Below, piece after piece: positions 1 through 10,631 of a DNA stretch of 64,000 nt. How positions within the stretch are numbered: the first letter of the stretch is position 1; each line of letters opens with the position of its first letter. Where the stretch lies: assembly GCA_021613335.1 (NCBI GenBank), contig JAJTWR010000021.1, forward strand, positions 2,314,001-2,378,000. Reading direction: 5' to 3'. A program made the position numbers and the translations under genes. The stretch comes from Whitmania pigra. Lineage: Eukaryota > Annelida > Clitellata > Hirudinida > Haemopidae. The notes below the pieces were generated by a model. It was given only the letters and a program-made list of their open reading frames with translations. It did not search any database and was not told where the DNA came from.

Positions 1-2
1 CC

Positions 3-935
3 ACGCTCCAAGCGAACCTCTTGCGACCTATTGGCATCTCTTCCAACAGCCACAACTTTAAAATTACTCACAAAATTATAGAAAATAAGCCTACTCCGAT
101 TCTGGAAAAGCTGCAGGGAAATGCAGTATCCATGAACACATTGATGGCTTCTCAGCCAAAGATTCTAAGTCAAGTCCCTTCCCGTCCCAGTCAAGTTTCT
201 CCTCGCCCCATCCTCATACCTTCATATTCAAATGGCCTTCTTCAAATCAAGCAGCAGAATGTCACAACTCTTAAAACAACTCAAACAGCTGCCCCTGTAA
301 ATTTTGTCGTTCTTAAAAATCCTGCTGTAATGGGTCAAAATCTGTTCATCCAAAATTCGACGCCGCCGAAGACTAACGTAATTTTGATGTCAAATGCTCA
401 GAGACCAGCCACCAGCATAAAACCAAATTATTACATAATACCTAACAACAGTACCTCTGGTTTTGTAAACACATCCTCAGTTTTAACTTCCAATGCAAGC
501 GTGGTTAATGCTATCCCTCATCAGAGATTTGCAAAGGTCATCAATCAAATCCCAACCTCCGTTGTTCAAAATCTACTCAGGCCGCCAGCTCCACAGGCTC
601 CCTCTAACACAGTTCCTATTCTAGAAAAATTGGCGATGCAGCTTGAAAACCAAAACAGTAACAACAGACAACTCACTCCCATCACAATAAAGTTGTCTTC
701 TAATTCCAATCCTCGTCTCTGTCATCCGTCGGGAAGCATGGCCGTTGCAGGTAATGCCATCGCATTGGCTAAAAGTCCGGTTGCCCCTTCGATCCAGACG
801 AGACCTGTTGTCGGTCCGAGGTTAATATTAGGTCAGAATCTTTGTTACAATCAGTCTCCTCAATTTGTTATCATCAATAACAAGCCACACAATCCCAACT
901 CTACGAATGCATCAAATCCAAGGTTTAATATTTGA
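3..935 (+). CDS. C-terminal part of an unrecognised Asn/Gln/Pro/Ser-rich protein (5' truncated by window edge)
   Basis: The frame is open from the window edge to a TGA at 933-935, so at least the last 310 residues are coding and the start lies outside. The protein is low in charged residues and rich in Asn, Gln, Pro, Ser and Thr, with short hydrophobic patches such as NFVVLKNPAV and FVIINNKP. A short motif, PILEKL, occurs near the start and again about 170 residues later. There is no zinc finger, membrane segment or catalytic motif. This composition is typical of disordered tails of chromatin or transcription cofactors, but that is only an inference and I do not recognise the family. An AATAAA follows about 80 bases after the stop, which supports this as a true 3' end. 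Confidence 0.6.
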   Translation, partial: TLQANLLRPIGISSNSHNFKITHKIIENKPTPILEKLQGNAVSMNTLMASQPKILSQVPSRPSQVSPRPILIPSYSNGLLQIKQQNVTTLKTTQTAAPVNFVVLKNPAVMGQNLFIQNSTPPKTNVILMSNAQRPATSIKPNYYIIPNNSTSGFVNTSSVLTSNASVVNAIPHQRFAKVINQIPTSVVQNLLRPPAPQAPSNTVPILEKLAMQLENQNSNNRQLTPITIKLSSNSNPRLCHPSGSMAVAGNAIALAKSPVAPSIQTRPVVGPRLILGQNLCYNQSPQFVIINNKPHNPNSTNASNPRFNI

Positions 936-1012
936 GTTCCAATGAATTGACATTTGTTAACTGATCAACATTGGTTTTTGAATTGATACTTAAAGTTTTG
1001 TGCATTTTCATG

Positions 1013-1018
1013 AATAAA
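1013..1018 (+). terminator. putative poly(A) signal
   Basis: AATAAA lies 78 bases after the stop of the first gene and is followed by a GT-rich stretch, as expected for a cleavage and polyadenylation site. Confidence 0.45.
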
Positions 1019-1479
1019 CGTTGGCGGAATCATGTCATTTTTTAATGGAATGGTTGCGTGCCTTTTTGTAACGTTGTTATGGAGAACCAGAACTTATGTT
1101 TTGTGTAAATACGCTGCGGACGTATTGTTCGTATTGGTTCATGATATTTGTTAAGTTTGGAGTTCATCTTTGTGATATGAATGCTTGCTGGCACGAGTCT
1201 CGCTTGTGTTTTTGTAAAAGAAAAAATGAGTTTGTAAAATTGTTTGAGGGATTGGGATTGAAATGGCAGCATGCGCCAGCGCTGGGAGCTGTACTCTCGC
1301 GTTTGAAAATCGGGTCTGATGTCGAGTTGCTGTAACAGTTCAATACTGGCGTTATGTGGGTGGGTGCTCGTTAAGGATGCTGAAAGTCATCCTAGCGGAG
1401 GATGGCTGATTGAGAGTCTGTTATTCTTTTAAGGCATCGAATAATTCCGAGGACCTGTCAAGCAGTAGATTTAATGATA

Positions 1480-1765
1480 TTGACATGTTGAGCCAGTGGC
1501 CTTTGACCGAAGGCTAGAAACAGTGTAAAAAAGATTCCAAATTTTATAGATAACACTTTTACCTTGTACAGTACATTCTTCATAAACATAACAGACAAAA
1601 TAAAGTCTAAACTCATGATTCGTTTGTGTAAGCCTAATGCTATGGGATGTAGTTGTTGAGTCAGATCGCTTTTGATACAAAATTCCATAAAGCCATTCAG
1701 CAAGGGCTTCTAAGGAGGTGTTTACAGCTTTCAAAGATTCAGCTCTTGAGGTCCATCTAGTTCCG
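1480..1765 (-). pseudogene. hAT transposase fragment (ZMYM1/DUF4371-like)
   Basis: On the minus strand the frame reads GTRWTSRAESLKAVNTSLEA, matching the conserved TRW-S-R-A block of hAT transposases of the ZMYM1/DUF4371 type. A second reading frame further along (KRIMSLDFILSVMFMKNVL) resembles the segment that follows in the same family. The two halves are in different frames, so this is a dead remnant. Its upstream side is interrupted at 1766 by another hAT-type terminal sequence. Confidence 0.5.
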
Positions 1766-1880
1766 CAGGGGTTCCCAACCAGGGGTGCGAAACATAACCA
1801 GCAGGGAAAATGACTCTTTCTATAGTTACCCAGTAAAGTTTTGCAGCTGGGCCAAGGGCCACCCACCAAGAGGGGCCTCC
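1766..1880. mobile_element. hAT-type terminal sequence (MITE-like remnant)
   Basis: The sequence CAGGGGTTCCCAACCAGGGG at 1766 has the form of hAT superfamily terminal inverted repeats. It is followed by decayed non-coding sequence rich in GGCC. No matching opposite end was found by eye, so the boundary on the right is approximate. It sits inside or beside the hAT coding fragment at 1480-1765. Confidence 0.4.
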
Positions 1881-2130
1881 CATCAATATAGACTTTCAAT
1901 CAAATTTATACAAAATGTGTAGTATGATAAGTCCTTGATAAATGCATCCATTAAAAAGTTAGGTTTCAATTTGGCATTTGGTTTAGCGCATCGATTGATG
2001 TACTACATATGTAAGCCACGCATCAAAGAGAATCATCTTACGATGAAGGCCCTCATCAAGTCACGCCTGTTCGTCAGATCGTCCAGTGATTTCTTTTGAT
2101 GATAACAATATATATGAAACTACTCCGAGA

Positions 2131-2256
2131 CCAAAGTGCGCTCGCATGGCCTAGCGGTTAAGGCTGCGCCTCTCGCGATGGCAGCGCGGATTCAAACCCC
2201 GCTGCGGGAGCACCGTCCTAATCATCTATCTATGCAACGGACGTTAATAAAACATT
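2131..2256 (+). mobile_element. tRNA-derived SINE, plus orientation
   Basis: A tRNA-like head carries an A box (TGGCCTAGCGGTTAAGG, from 2147) and a B box (GGATTCAAACC, 2188-2198), followed by a short body and the tail TATGCAACGGACGTTAATAAA. The same head, body and tail occur in reverse orientation at 10494-10616, which shows this is an interspersed family and not a tRNA gene. The open frame across it (2136-2339) is not coding. Confidence 0.75.
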
Positions 2257-3272
2257 ACATTATTACCAAAGCATATTGTTCGTGCATTCTGCTTCCATAC
2301 ACTTGCTGGAACAACGTTCATTCGCAATTGTTATATTGAAGAATTTGGATTCGGAAGAATCTCGATGACTTTGATAAGTATTTCTTTATTTATTTCAATA
2401 GTTATTTGTTTTACTTATCTGAGTAATTGCCTACATAATCATTCTGAACAAGTTGTTGGGACAACAATTTGCCTAGCACTTCCAAGACTGATTGGATTTT
2501 TGGCCAAGGCTGGTTGTTTCATTCTTTAGTAGTCGTTTTGCAGAAGTAGTAAGTTTAATGGCCATCCATTATTTCAAATCAGATGCAAGATTGAAAGCCA
2601 TTCGACGCCATCCTAGAAAGTCATTCAATTTGTCCAGGGTATTTTGGGCAACCTTCTTTCTGATCGTGATTAGGGTAGTGTCATCCATGAAGGCCTTTAT
2701 TGGAGGCACCTTTTATAGACACCTGTCATTTATTTATTATTGTTTATAGGTTTGTAGGTTACCGCAGGGCATTTGAGCTTTTCCCAAGAAGGCAAACCTC
2801 TCAAACCCAAAAGAGGGTTTCAGCATTTGTACTATACTTGTTGCTTCATCGTTATCAAAAAAATTTGAAAATATTTCTGATATAATAAAGATTAATTTTT
2901 GCGATTATCAAATAGGCTTTCAAACAGGCCGGCAAGTCGATAGATATTTAGATATGTAAATACAGAAATAAATTTAAATTTAGGTTTGGGCTTTATTTGA
3001 ATGCATATATACTGTTTATTTTAATGCCAAATGTTTTGTAACGTTTTGAATTTGTTCTAAGTCCATATTGTTGTCTTTCGCTCGTATGCCAATGGGAGTT
3101 TCATGAGATTTAACTTAGCATGTTGTTAAATAAAATAGGTTAATTTATTTTACTAATTGTACTTTTAATGAAAATTTTTTGTATGCGTCAAGACATATGC
3201 ATAAAATTTCAATGTTTACCTTTTACCTGTTCCTACCTGAATTGTTTCTATCCTAAGATGTGGTTTTGAAAT
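2257..3272. other. intergenic stretch without recognised gene
   Basis: AT-rich DNA between the SINE and the Ly6 gene. Small open frames at 2492-2885 have no recognisable domain and no convincing splice context. The last few hundred bases probably hold the promoter and 5' UTR of the Ly6 gene, but no core element stands out. Confidence 0.4.
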
Positions 3273-4434
3273 ATGTTCGACAAATCAATGGAGAAAATAC
3301 TTTTGGCTCTATCAGTTTTTTTACTCTTTTTGCCCTCTGGTGAGCTTGTGACAGTCTGTCACAATTTCAATTATAATTTCGGAATGATTTATTTACTTTT
3401 TTATGTAATCATCTGATTAAATTGATTCATTAGATAACATCTGAATCTAGAGAATAAGAAACTACTAAATTACTAAACAAAATGTACTTATATTTTTTAA
3501 TAAGCATAGTCTGCCAGAAGGAATGTTTTGTTTCAGCTCAACAGTTTAATTTTAATTTTTCCAAGCTTCATTGTACCAGCTCATAGTAGATGATGGACCT
3601 CTGTCATGTTTTGAATGCAATGTATGGAAGGCAGGATATGGACATGACTGCAATGCACCTAGGAACAGGACAGGATGTTTTGCCTGCATGAAGGTGGAGA
3701 CAACTATTTTCATGGGGTATTACAAAAATACCCCTCGATGTGAGTTCAGTTCTGCTATTTTCTTAGCCAATTTTTAATCACATTATATTGGGAATCATAA
3801 ACTCACATATGGGCATTGTTGAAAAGAATCAGCTGGTCTGATTTACTTAGTCTTATCAAAGGTTCATATTTTTTAATGGCAGAAAAAACAGCATTAACAT
3901 AAACAGTTTGGATATTTCTATTGCCACATCATTCAAAGAATTTATGTCACTTTTGTAGGCTCCTTTTATTCCATTATCTCATTAAGGGAGCTGGTCTGAG
4001 AGCAGATTGCACTTTCTGATCTTTGACTCATTTTGTTTCCCTTTTATTTTATAATTTCATCAAGAAATGATTTTGTGGAACTTAAAAAATTATAAAGATT
4101 CCCTTTTTCAAGTCCAGAAACCCATTATCTCTACCATATGGCATTGTCAAATATATTAAATGCATAATTAGTTCTTAAAACTATTTGTTAAATGCATTTG
4201 CCGTTTTCAGATTCCACAGTCATCTCCAGAGTCTGTGCAAAGACAAAAGCAGTGGCCTACACTTCAGGATGCCAATATTACAGGACAGTTGATGGTCATA
4301 GCAGAAGATGTTATTGTGACACAAACAACTGCAATGCTGCCACAAGTCAAACCATTTCCTCTTTCACTATCCTGGCTGTTGCAGCATTTGTATATTATAA
4401 TAACTTTATTAGTGTTTTTAGAAGAAGTTTGTAA
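3273..4434 (+). CDS. Ly6/uPAR three-finger GPI-anchored protein (Quiver/Sleepless type)
   Basis: Three exons (3273-3339, 3587-3739, 4211-4434) join in phase to a 147-residue protein. Exon 1 encodes a signal peptide with the hydrophobic core ILLALSVFLLFLP. The mature part carries the cysteine pattern of a Ly6 three-finger fold: CFEC early, GCFACMK, then GCQYY and the closing CYCDTNNCN, where the final CN is the family hallmark. A hydrophobic C-terminus (FTILAVAAFVYYNNFISVF) fits a GPI-attachment signal. Such proteins are extracellular, membrane-tethered modulators; Quiver/Sleepless relatives act on ion channels and receptors, but this target cannot be deduced here. The second-exon acceptor was placed at 3586 because the upstream alternative at 3536 runs into an in-frame stop and the one at 3579 is out of phase. 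An ATG at 3288 is an alternative start. The gene converges on the tetraspanin. Confidence 0.85.
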
Positions 4435-4543
4435 AACCACCAAACAATTACTTTGTACTTAATATAATTTGTTACTATTTGCCTTCCTAATGTTTCAAAT
4501 TTTTTCTAGAATCAATTTAAAAATTCTCTTCAAAATAAGGGCT

Positions 4544-4549
4544 TTTATT
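4544..4549 (-). terminator. putative poly(A) signal of the tetraspanin
   Basis: AATAAA on the minus strand, 58 bases beyond the tetraspanin stop codon and only 110 bases past the Ly6 stop on the other strand. Confidence 0.4.
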
Positions 4550-4598
4550 GTTTAGTTTGTACATAATGCAGTAAACAAATCTGTCAAAACTAAAACAA

Positions 4599-4604
4599 AA
4601 TAAA
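4599..4604 (+). terminator. putative poly(A) signal of the Ly6 gene
   Basis: AATAAA on the plus strand, 165 bases after the Ly6 stop and touching the tetraspanin's terminal coding exon. If used, the two 3' UTRs overlap. Confidence 0.35.
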
Positions 4605-4606
4605 AA

Positions 4607-6299
4607 TTATCTTTTATATCTCTGTGATGGCTCGTTGTTCAATGGAACTAAAGATATGGCAACCATGACAAATATCTGAAAAACATTTATTTATGTTAGT
4701 ATTTACTATGAAGAAAAAAATGAGCAATTTCTGACTAACCTGAAGTATAGCAGTTGTTAGACAAACTCCAGAAATAACATCCAAGATTACCCATATTGTC
4801 TGGTCATGCCAAAGATCAGGATTTTTAGAGAAGAGAGCAACGAAACATCCCTGATTGGTTAAATTGTTTTAATTCAAGAGGGGCCACAAAAATTTGATAG
4901 ATTTATATTTTATTTTTATTATCCAATGATATTAAATCATGTTCCACAACATTACAAGAATAGATGAAAGCACTCACCTTGTTGTGTACATTGGCAGTGT
5001 TTGCAACCCTACCTCTGGCATCTTCCTGGCATCTGACCTCATCTCTGAGCTGCAGATTTTGAGGATCTACCCAAGTAATTTCTCTCTCCTGATTGAAGTT
5101 GAGAGTGCAGCAAGATGGAGGCACAAACACCTTCGGATCATCCTGCATCATTCATCGAAGTGAAATCAATGAAAACCTAAATCTTTAATCATTATTCGCA
5201 AAATTGTCTCACTGCATCAGGATTTTGAGTATTGAACCAGTTGGTGTCCATGTAATCCCATACTCCATCAACTCCACAGCATCTTTTCTGCAAATTATTT
5301 TAATGCGATTAACAAAAATGAATTGAACTTGAATGCGGTTTTCAAAAATAACTTAACTGAAATTATTTCTATTAATTATCATTACACCTATGAGTGATAT
5401 AAATATCCAAGCATTTACCTTAACTTGGACTCTGTTCCATTCCATTCCCAGTTTGCTGTCCCACTCATAATAGGTTTTCAGTTGATTTCTCATGCCTCCT
5501 TTCACAAATCGAAAAATCTGGCACGCAAAACAGTAAATCAAAGACATACTTTAAATTAAAATATTTAAAACTCACGTCATATCTTAAGCCAATAGGAAGG
5601 AAACCAGCTATGAAGGCTAGGATCATAATGAGAGAAAAACCAATAACAACCTAGCATAAAAATAGAAGTAATGAAAGGCATTATTTAGTTTTATAGAGAT
5701 GTTGTGGATATTTTTATACTTTCATTTACTATTTAATGTTTATTTTCTTAAAATTTATTAATAAATGAAATTTTGCATTATGGATATTATAGTCTTCCAC
5801 TTCCTGAAACTCTCAGAAACTTACTAGCTTGTAGAATCTCTTAATCTTCTCAATAATTATTGCGATTATGCCAAAGAGGCAGAAGAGGGTGAGAAAGACT
5901 CCGATGGCAAGCATAATTCCAGCAGCTGCTACGAGCAGTTTGTCATTTTGGCTGAGCACAAATATAGACATGTACGAGTATATTTCCCTGCTTGCATGAA
6001 ACCAAATTCCACATGCAAGACAAATTAGACCCATAGCCTGTCGAGTGTTTAATTTGGATTAAAGTGAAATATTATTTATATGAAACTATATCTCATTGAG
6101 AAGAAATAACCGTGTTTATAAACTGATCAAATTGTTAGTGACGGCATATTGAAAGACATTAACTAATGATTAACATATATATTAATATTCAACATTCACA
6201 ATCTCTGGCGCTAGATATTTCTCATAAAACCAAAAAGTTTATATTTCTTACTAAATTTATGGCCATCACCACCAAATGAAAAACTTTGCGGGAAACCAT
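4607..6299 (-). CDS. tetraspanin
   Basis: Eight exons (6299-6252, 6037-5825, 5650-5576, 5517-5419, 5287-5213, 5142-4978, 4850-4740, 4675-4607) give a 284-residue protein; every intron is phase 0. Four membrane segments are visible: about residues 7-30, 50-78, 88-110 and 240-270. The large extracellular loop has the tetraspanin CCG signature in KRCCGVDGVWDY (C148, C149), a second PSCC pair (C181, C182), and C208 and C227, enough for three disulphides. Tetraspanins organise plasma-membrane microdomains with integrins, Ig proteins and other partners. Length and cysteine layout are normal for the family. Subfamily is not assigned. It is transcribed toward the Ly6 gene, with 172 bp between the two stop codons. 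Confidence 0.93.
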
Positions 6300-8605
6300 T
6301 CTAATACCTAGAAATGTTTTGTACAGGTGTTTTGTTTATACCAATGCATACCTGGACGGATTGTTACCAGAGATAGGTGGATATTTATTTTTGCTAATAT
6401 TACGTTTTTCAAATTCGACTACAATTTTTTTCGTTAAAAAATAAACATATGTGGTCATGTTTCGCATAAACATATATTATATTAATATTCACTATTTCAG
6501 AATTTCATGACGACATTTCATTCAATTTTTTCCGTACCACAATGATATTCAACAACAAAGGAAAATTAAGGCTTAATTTCAGCTACTTTGAGAAGGAATG
6601 GAAACAAATTATCTTAGCTTGGGCAAGGCTCTTTGAGTTCTGGTTCCAATTCAACAAAGTTCATCAGCCAATTCTGTATTGACTTGACCATAATTTTGTT
6701 GGACCTTGTTGCGTACGTAACTGCAAACTACAACTAAAAATAGATTTATGATACAAAGTTTATTTCATAAACAAGAAGTCAAATCAAATGAGAAAACAAC
6801 GATATCAAGTCAAATGCGAAAACAAAGATATCAAGTCGAAAACGAAGAAGATAAAGGATCAAGTCAGCAAAGGCCAAAGCACAAGGCCTGAGAAGAGATC
6901 ACGGAAATCAAGCGAAGAGGAAGACCACTGAGGGCGAACGGATGAGTGTCTTCTCCTGGCTCCTTAAATAGACTTTTGCCAGGCTTTGAAACAAAGGAGT
7001 CCACTGCTACTCGCTGAGTCACTGTTGCTGTCCTGCACGTTTGTGGCCTGGCGGAGTTGTGGGCCGAGGTTCTGTGTCGGACGTTCCTAGTGCTGTACGT
7101 TCCTAGTGTTGTACGCTTGGAGCTTGTGTGATGATGCAAGTAGGACGAAGTTCAGTGTCCAACAACCTAGTAGTGTATTTAATATATTAAAAAATCAAAA
7201 TACATACGAAATTACTCTCCAAAGGACATCCGAAAATATAAAATCCTAATTAAGTTTGACTCATACCAGAAAAATAATGATATTAGGGTTAGTTTTATTA
7301 CAGAAAATGCTCTTGTAGGGTCTTTTAAGCTTCAACATTGGAAAAATCGAAAAAGGGTATTGCTGTATTCAGCGGCCTTAGGTTTGACGTCACCCGGTGC
7401 GGGAGACTCATGATATCAGTGGCATAGCTAGGGCATTTTAGCCCGGGGACAAAGTATAAAATTATATGCCATGCCATGGAACTACTCAGTAACTCGGCAG
7501 TTTGTTAGCCCAGTGAGAAAATATTTTTGAATTTAGAGATGTACGCCTCTGTGCTTCCGTGTTCAATCATGAACCTTAAGAAAATTGACTGAAAAACCTA
7601 TTTTTAAAATTTTTCTGTCAGCCTCCGCGGTCCACTTGAAGGAAGGTCGCGGGCCTGAGGTTGTGCACCCCTGGCCTAGATGATCCTGTCCCATCAAAGC
7701 ACGCAAATAAGACAAAATAAGTTTCATTTTCCTGAACGACTGTTAATAAAATTTGCAGTGAAATTAGAAATTTGGAAATAAGTCCTTTTCATAAAAGGCA
7801 ATAAAACCACGAAGATCCAATGGAGTTTCTGATAGAATTTCATTCCGTTTTCTGAGCAGTAATTTGCAATCGTCAATTTTTGTAAAAAGTTCGTGCCCAT
7901 TGATGTCCGTGTCTTAGTAATTTCAAAAACATGAAAATCATAATAACTTACCAAAATTGCACCGATATTACATATCAGATAGAAGAATTTTAAAGTCCAA
8001 CCGCAATCCAAATTTTGTGCTCAGGTCTTTTAGTCGTAAAAACTTGTTGACATCTATTGAAGTCATTCAAATATGCTATTCATAACCAGCACAATTTCTT
8101 CTTCTGCTGAAAGTCCTGCATCTCAGTTCGCCAGGAATCTTCCATCGTCGCCTAATTCTTCTGTCTGCCTCAATCCCCAGACTGTGCAATTTTTTTTGCA
8201 TTTTCTACAGCAACTTGGCTCAATTCATCATGAAACTTGACAAGTTCGTGCTCCAAAGATTCAATATCAGTTGTTTCTTCTTTGAAATTTATAGTAGGAT
8301 CTTGTAAGCGCATTTGTAAACGATCAATTTTTCCAAGAACGGCATTTGAGAAAACTATGACATCCAAATTTGATAGACCACTGACTGTTCTGCACCACTT
8401 CTGGTTTATGCGTCATAGTTTAGTCCTCCGATAATTTGTCTGGCAGCCATACTTAGTGTAATGATACAGTAATGTCACTCCTTCAAAGGACTTCTAGTGG
8501 CAATACTTTTTCGACTGCGCAAAAATTCTCAGAAAATTAGATAACTCAATTAAAATCAATTTATTACGAAAAAGTATTTATAATGGCAATTCGAAACAAT
8601 TTATT
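6300..8605. other. intergenic repeat-rich stretch
   Basis: No gene is supported. From about 6740 to 7190 there is a GC-richer block with short internal repeats (for example GTACGTTCCTAGTG) that could be a decayed LTR. At 7540-7690 and 7724-8370 open frames on the minus strand (including a stretch rich in Glu, Asp and Gln) lack recognisable domains and look like transposon remains. Confidence 0.3.
7417..7470 (+). mobile_element. hAT-type terminal sequence
   Basis: CAGTGGCATAGCTAGGGC followed by GCCCGGGGACAAAG is a typical hAT end. Similar CAGTGGC starts occur at 10094, 33013 and 35198. No partner end was identified, so the element extent is unknown. Confidence 0.4.
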
Positions 8606-8674
8606 CATATGCAGGGCCTTATTTATTTATTTATTTGATTATAGTCCGTTGCATGACTTAGCATATGCAGGGCC
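8606..8674 (-). mobile_element. 43-bp retroelement tail with perfect 13-bp target duplication
   Basis: The 13-base word CATATGCAGGGCC occurs at 8606-8618 and again at 8662-8674. Between them is only the 3' tail of the local SINE/LINE family in reverse orientation: an ATTT-repeat tail, then GATTATAGTCCGTTGCATGACTTAG. This is the footprint of an extremely 5'-truncated target-primed reverse-transcription event. Confidence 0.8.
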
Positions 8675-8838
8675 GACATCCCCTACTATTACACTAGTGG
8701 CCTAGAAAAGAGGGGACAGGTGCCTTTTGCGCCAAATTGGTAATGTTAAGCGGGAGGGGGAAGATGCCAAGGTGTCAAGTTATCAAAATGCGATGCAAAA
8801 TTAATACAGACATTGTTGACGACCTAAAAGCATCGAGA

Positions 8839-8960
8839 ATCGAAAACCACACAAAGAGGGAATTTGGCGGTTCCACCTCAAAAACGTCGACTTAATAAGG
8901 TTGGCGAGTTAACCGAAGTCGAGATAAGTTGGTTCCACTATAATTATAATTGGATGGGGC
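8839..8960 (-). repeat. dispersed DNA-transposon-like terminal repeat, copy 1
   Basis: Read on the minus strand this block contains ACTTATCTCGAC, GTTAACTCGCCAAC and CCGCCAAATTCCCTC. The same words in the same order occur at 14560-14660 on the plus strand. Phrases such as 'TTATCTCGACC' are common at ends of pogo/Tigger-like elements, but the superfamily is a guess. Confidence 0.5.
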
Positions 8961-9149
8961 GCCAAATTATCAGTTCCGCGCCTGGCGATTATTTCCAATC
9001 CCTGACCAACAACAACCCTACAACTAACCAGCAACAGCTGGATAATTAACATTCGTGAGGCTCACTGTGGATGGTTGAGATCTGTTTCCGTATGCAGATT
9101 GAATGAATACAACTGAAATAAAGTTCTATTGAAGAAAAATTAATAATTT

Positions 9150-9610
9150 TACAAAGTCTGCTGAAAATTATGGCCGTTACTCGAGCACAACTGACTTGTT
9201 CCGTGTAAGGATTGGATGTGAACTAACATCCTGCCAATTACCAACTGTTAAGGAAGCAATGCAGCATTATTTCCTTGTTCAAATACATCTTCCAAAGAAT
9301 ACTAAGTCAAGTGAAATAGTTTAAATGAAATTTTTTTTGCTCAAGTTTATGCGACTGTTACAGACATTTGGTTTAAATCTGACATTCCGACTGTTTCAAT
9401 GAGAAGAGTACAACAAAAAGTAGAAGCCCTGCACTAAATATTAAAAATGATTCTGAAAAAAGAAGGCAGAGCGAAAACTTCAGTATAATTGATTGCTAAA
9501 CAGGACAGCCTAAGTTTATGTGACTTAGCAGCATGTCATTGTCTCGATTTAAGTATTTGCACTTGTCCGAGAGAATTAAAGAAAAACTGATTCGGCACTT
9601 TTACATAAAT
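9150..9610 (+). pseudogene. degenerate transposon-derived reading frame
   Basis: A frame-shifted stretch translates to fragments such as DIWFKSDIPTVSMRRVQQKV and a cysteine cluster CHCLDLSICTCP. This resembles an N-terminal module seen in multi-copy element proteins of invertebrates. Stops and shifts break it. The family name is uncertain. Confidence 0.3.
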
Positions 9611-10478
9611 ATATGTTAAATAAGTTGCGTTCTGTGCAGTTATATTGATGTAAAATGATAGAGTCAAATGAAGTCATAAAATATTACTTTATGGATATAA
9701 TATTAATAACAAAAATAACCAAAATAAATAAATGAATTAAGAAGCTAAAGCATTTTCCATATATATTTCAATATCGAATAAATGACCGATTTTTCATCAT
9801 TTGCAAGGCGGCAAGTGAAGGCAACATTATTTTTGACGAATTTCTTTTTATAATGTAATTTAGATGCTAGAGCAACATTATTTTGCTATCCAAAGTCAAT
9901 CGAACAAAAAATTGCACTGATGACCTATCCTACTGAGCATGGTTTCAGGACTTAGAACGTATGATACAAATAAAAATATGTATATGTGCCTTTGACCTAA
10001 TTAAGGTCTCAAACAATCACAGCTTATGAATATTAATCAGCTGTTGCTAGTTAAGGTTTGAAAATACGCGCCCCGGGCGAAGAAACCCATATACAGTGGC
10101 GTACCAGCTGCTCTTGCCGCCCGGGGCGATCATAAGATTTGCTCCTTCTCTTCTTGGCCATTAATAATTCGTTAACCTTCAAGTTTTCGAAAAGCTCTCA
10201 AATATTTTTACAATCAAATCTTCCACAAAATGCTTCTTAATACTACTTTCGGCAAAGAACTACTTTTTCTCTGCCTTCATCAACTACGCCAATGAATCGT
10301 AATTATCTTCAAGTGGATTTGAAGGTATGAGAAAGGCGTACTTGTGAGATCATGAACTTGCTGAAATCTGACTCTTCAGTAGACACAGTAAAACACTGAG
10401 GAGAGAGGATTGCTGTTTTTTTTATATTTTATTTTTTATGTACCCTATCAAAATGCCACTTGGCACTTGCGCCCGAGA
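9611..10478. other. intergenic stretch, no gene seen
   Basis: AT-rich sequence with a hAT-type end at 10094 (CAGTGGCGTACCAGCTGC, followed by GCCGCCCGGGGCG). Nothing coding is supported. Confidence 0.35.
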
Positions 10479-10631
10479 CGGACGGCCCTTGTCTTTTTTT
10501 TTTTTTTTTTTATTAACGTCCGTTGCATATCTAGATGATTGGGACGGTGCTCCCGCAGCGGGGTTTGAATCCCGTGCTGCCATAGTGATAGGCGCAGCCT
10601 TAACCGTTAGGCCATGCGGACGGCCCTCGTC
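10479..10631 (-). mobile_element. tRNA-derived SINE, minus orientation, with flanking duplication
   Basis: A run of T at about 10494-10512 is the poly(A) tail of a minus-strand SINE. The tail is followed by the family 3' end (ACGTCCGTTGCATA), the B box (GGTTTGAATCCC in reverse) and the A box (TTAACCGTTAGGCCATG). The 15-base word CGGACGGCCCTTGTC at 10479-10493 recurs with one change at 10617-10631, giving a plausible target-site duplication. The acceptor-stem arms pair at six of seven positions, showing the tRNA origin. It matches the plus-strand copy at 2131-2256. Confidence 0.8.

Noticed and set aside
1042..1335. Small open frames on both strands after the first gene
   Set aside because: They overlap each other, lie just past the poly(A) signal and have no recognisable features.
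2140..2213. tRNA gene
   Set aside because: A and B boxes and partial stem pairing are present, but the same unit with body and tail recurs at 10494-10616 and is flanked by a duplication, so it is a SINE head.
6864..7139. 91-codon minus-strand frame
   Set aside because: The Thr/Ser/Arg-rich translation is low in information and lies in a repeat-like GC-rich block.
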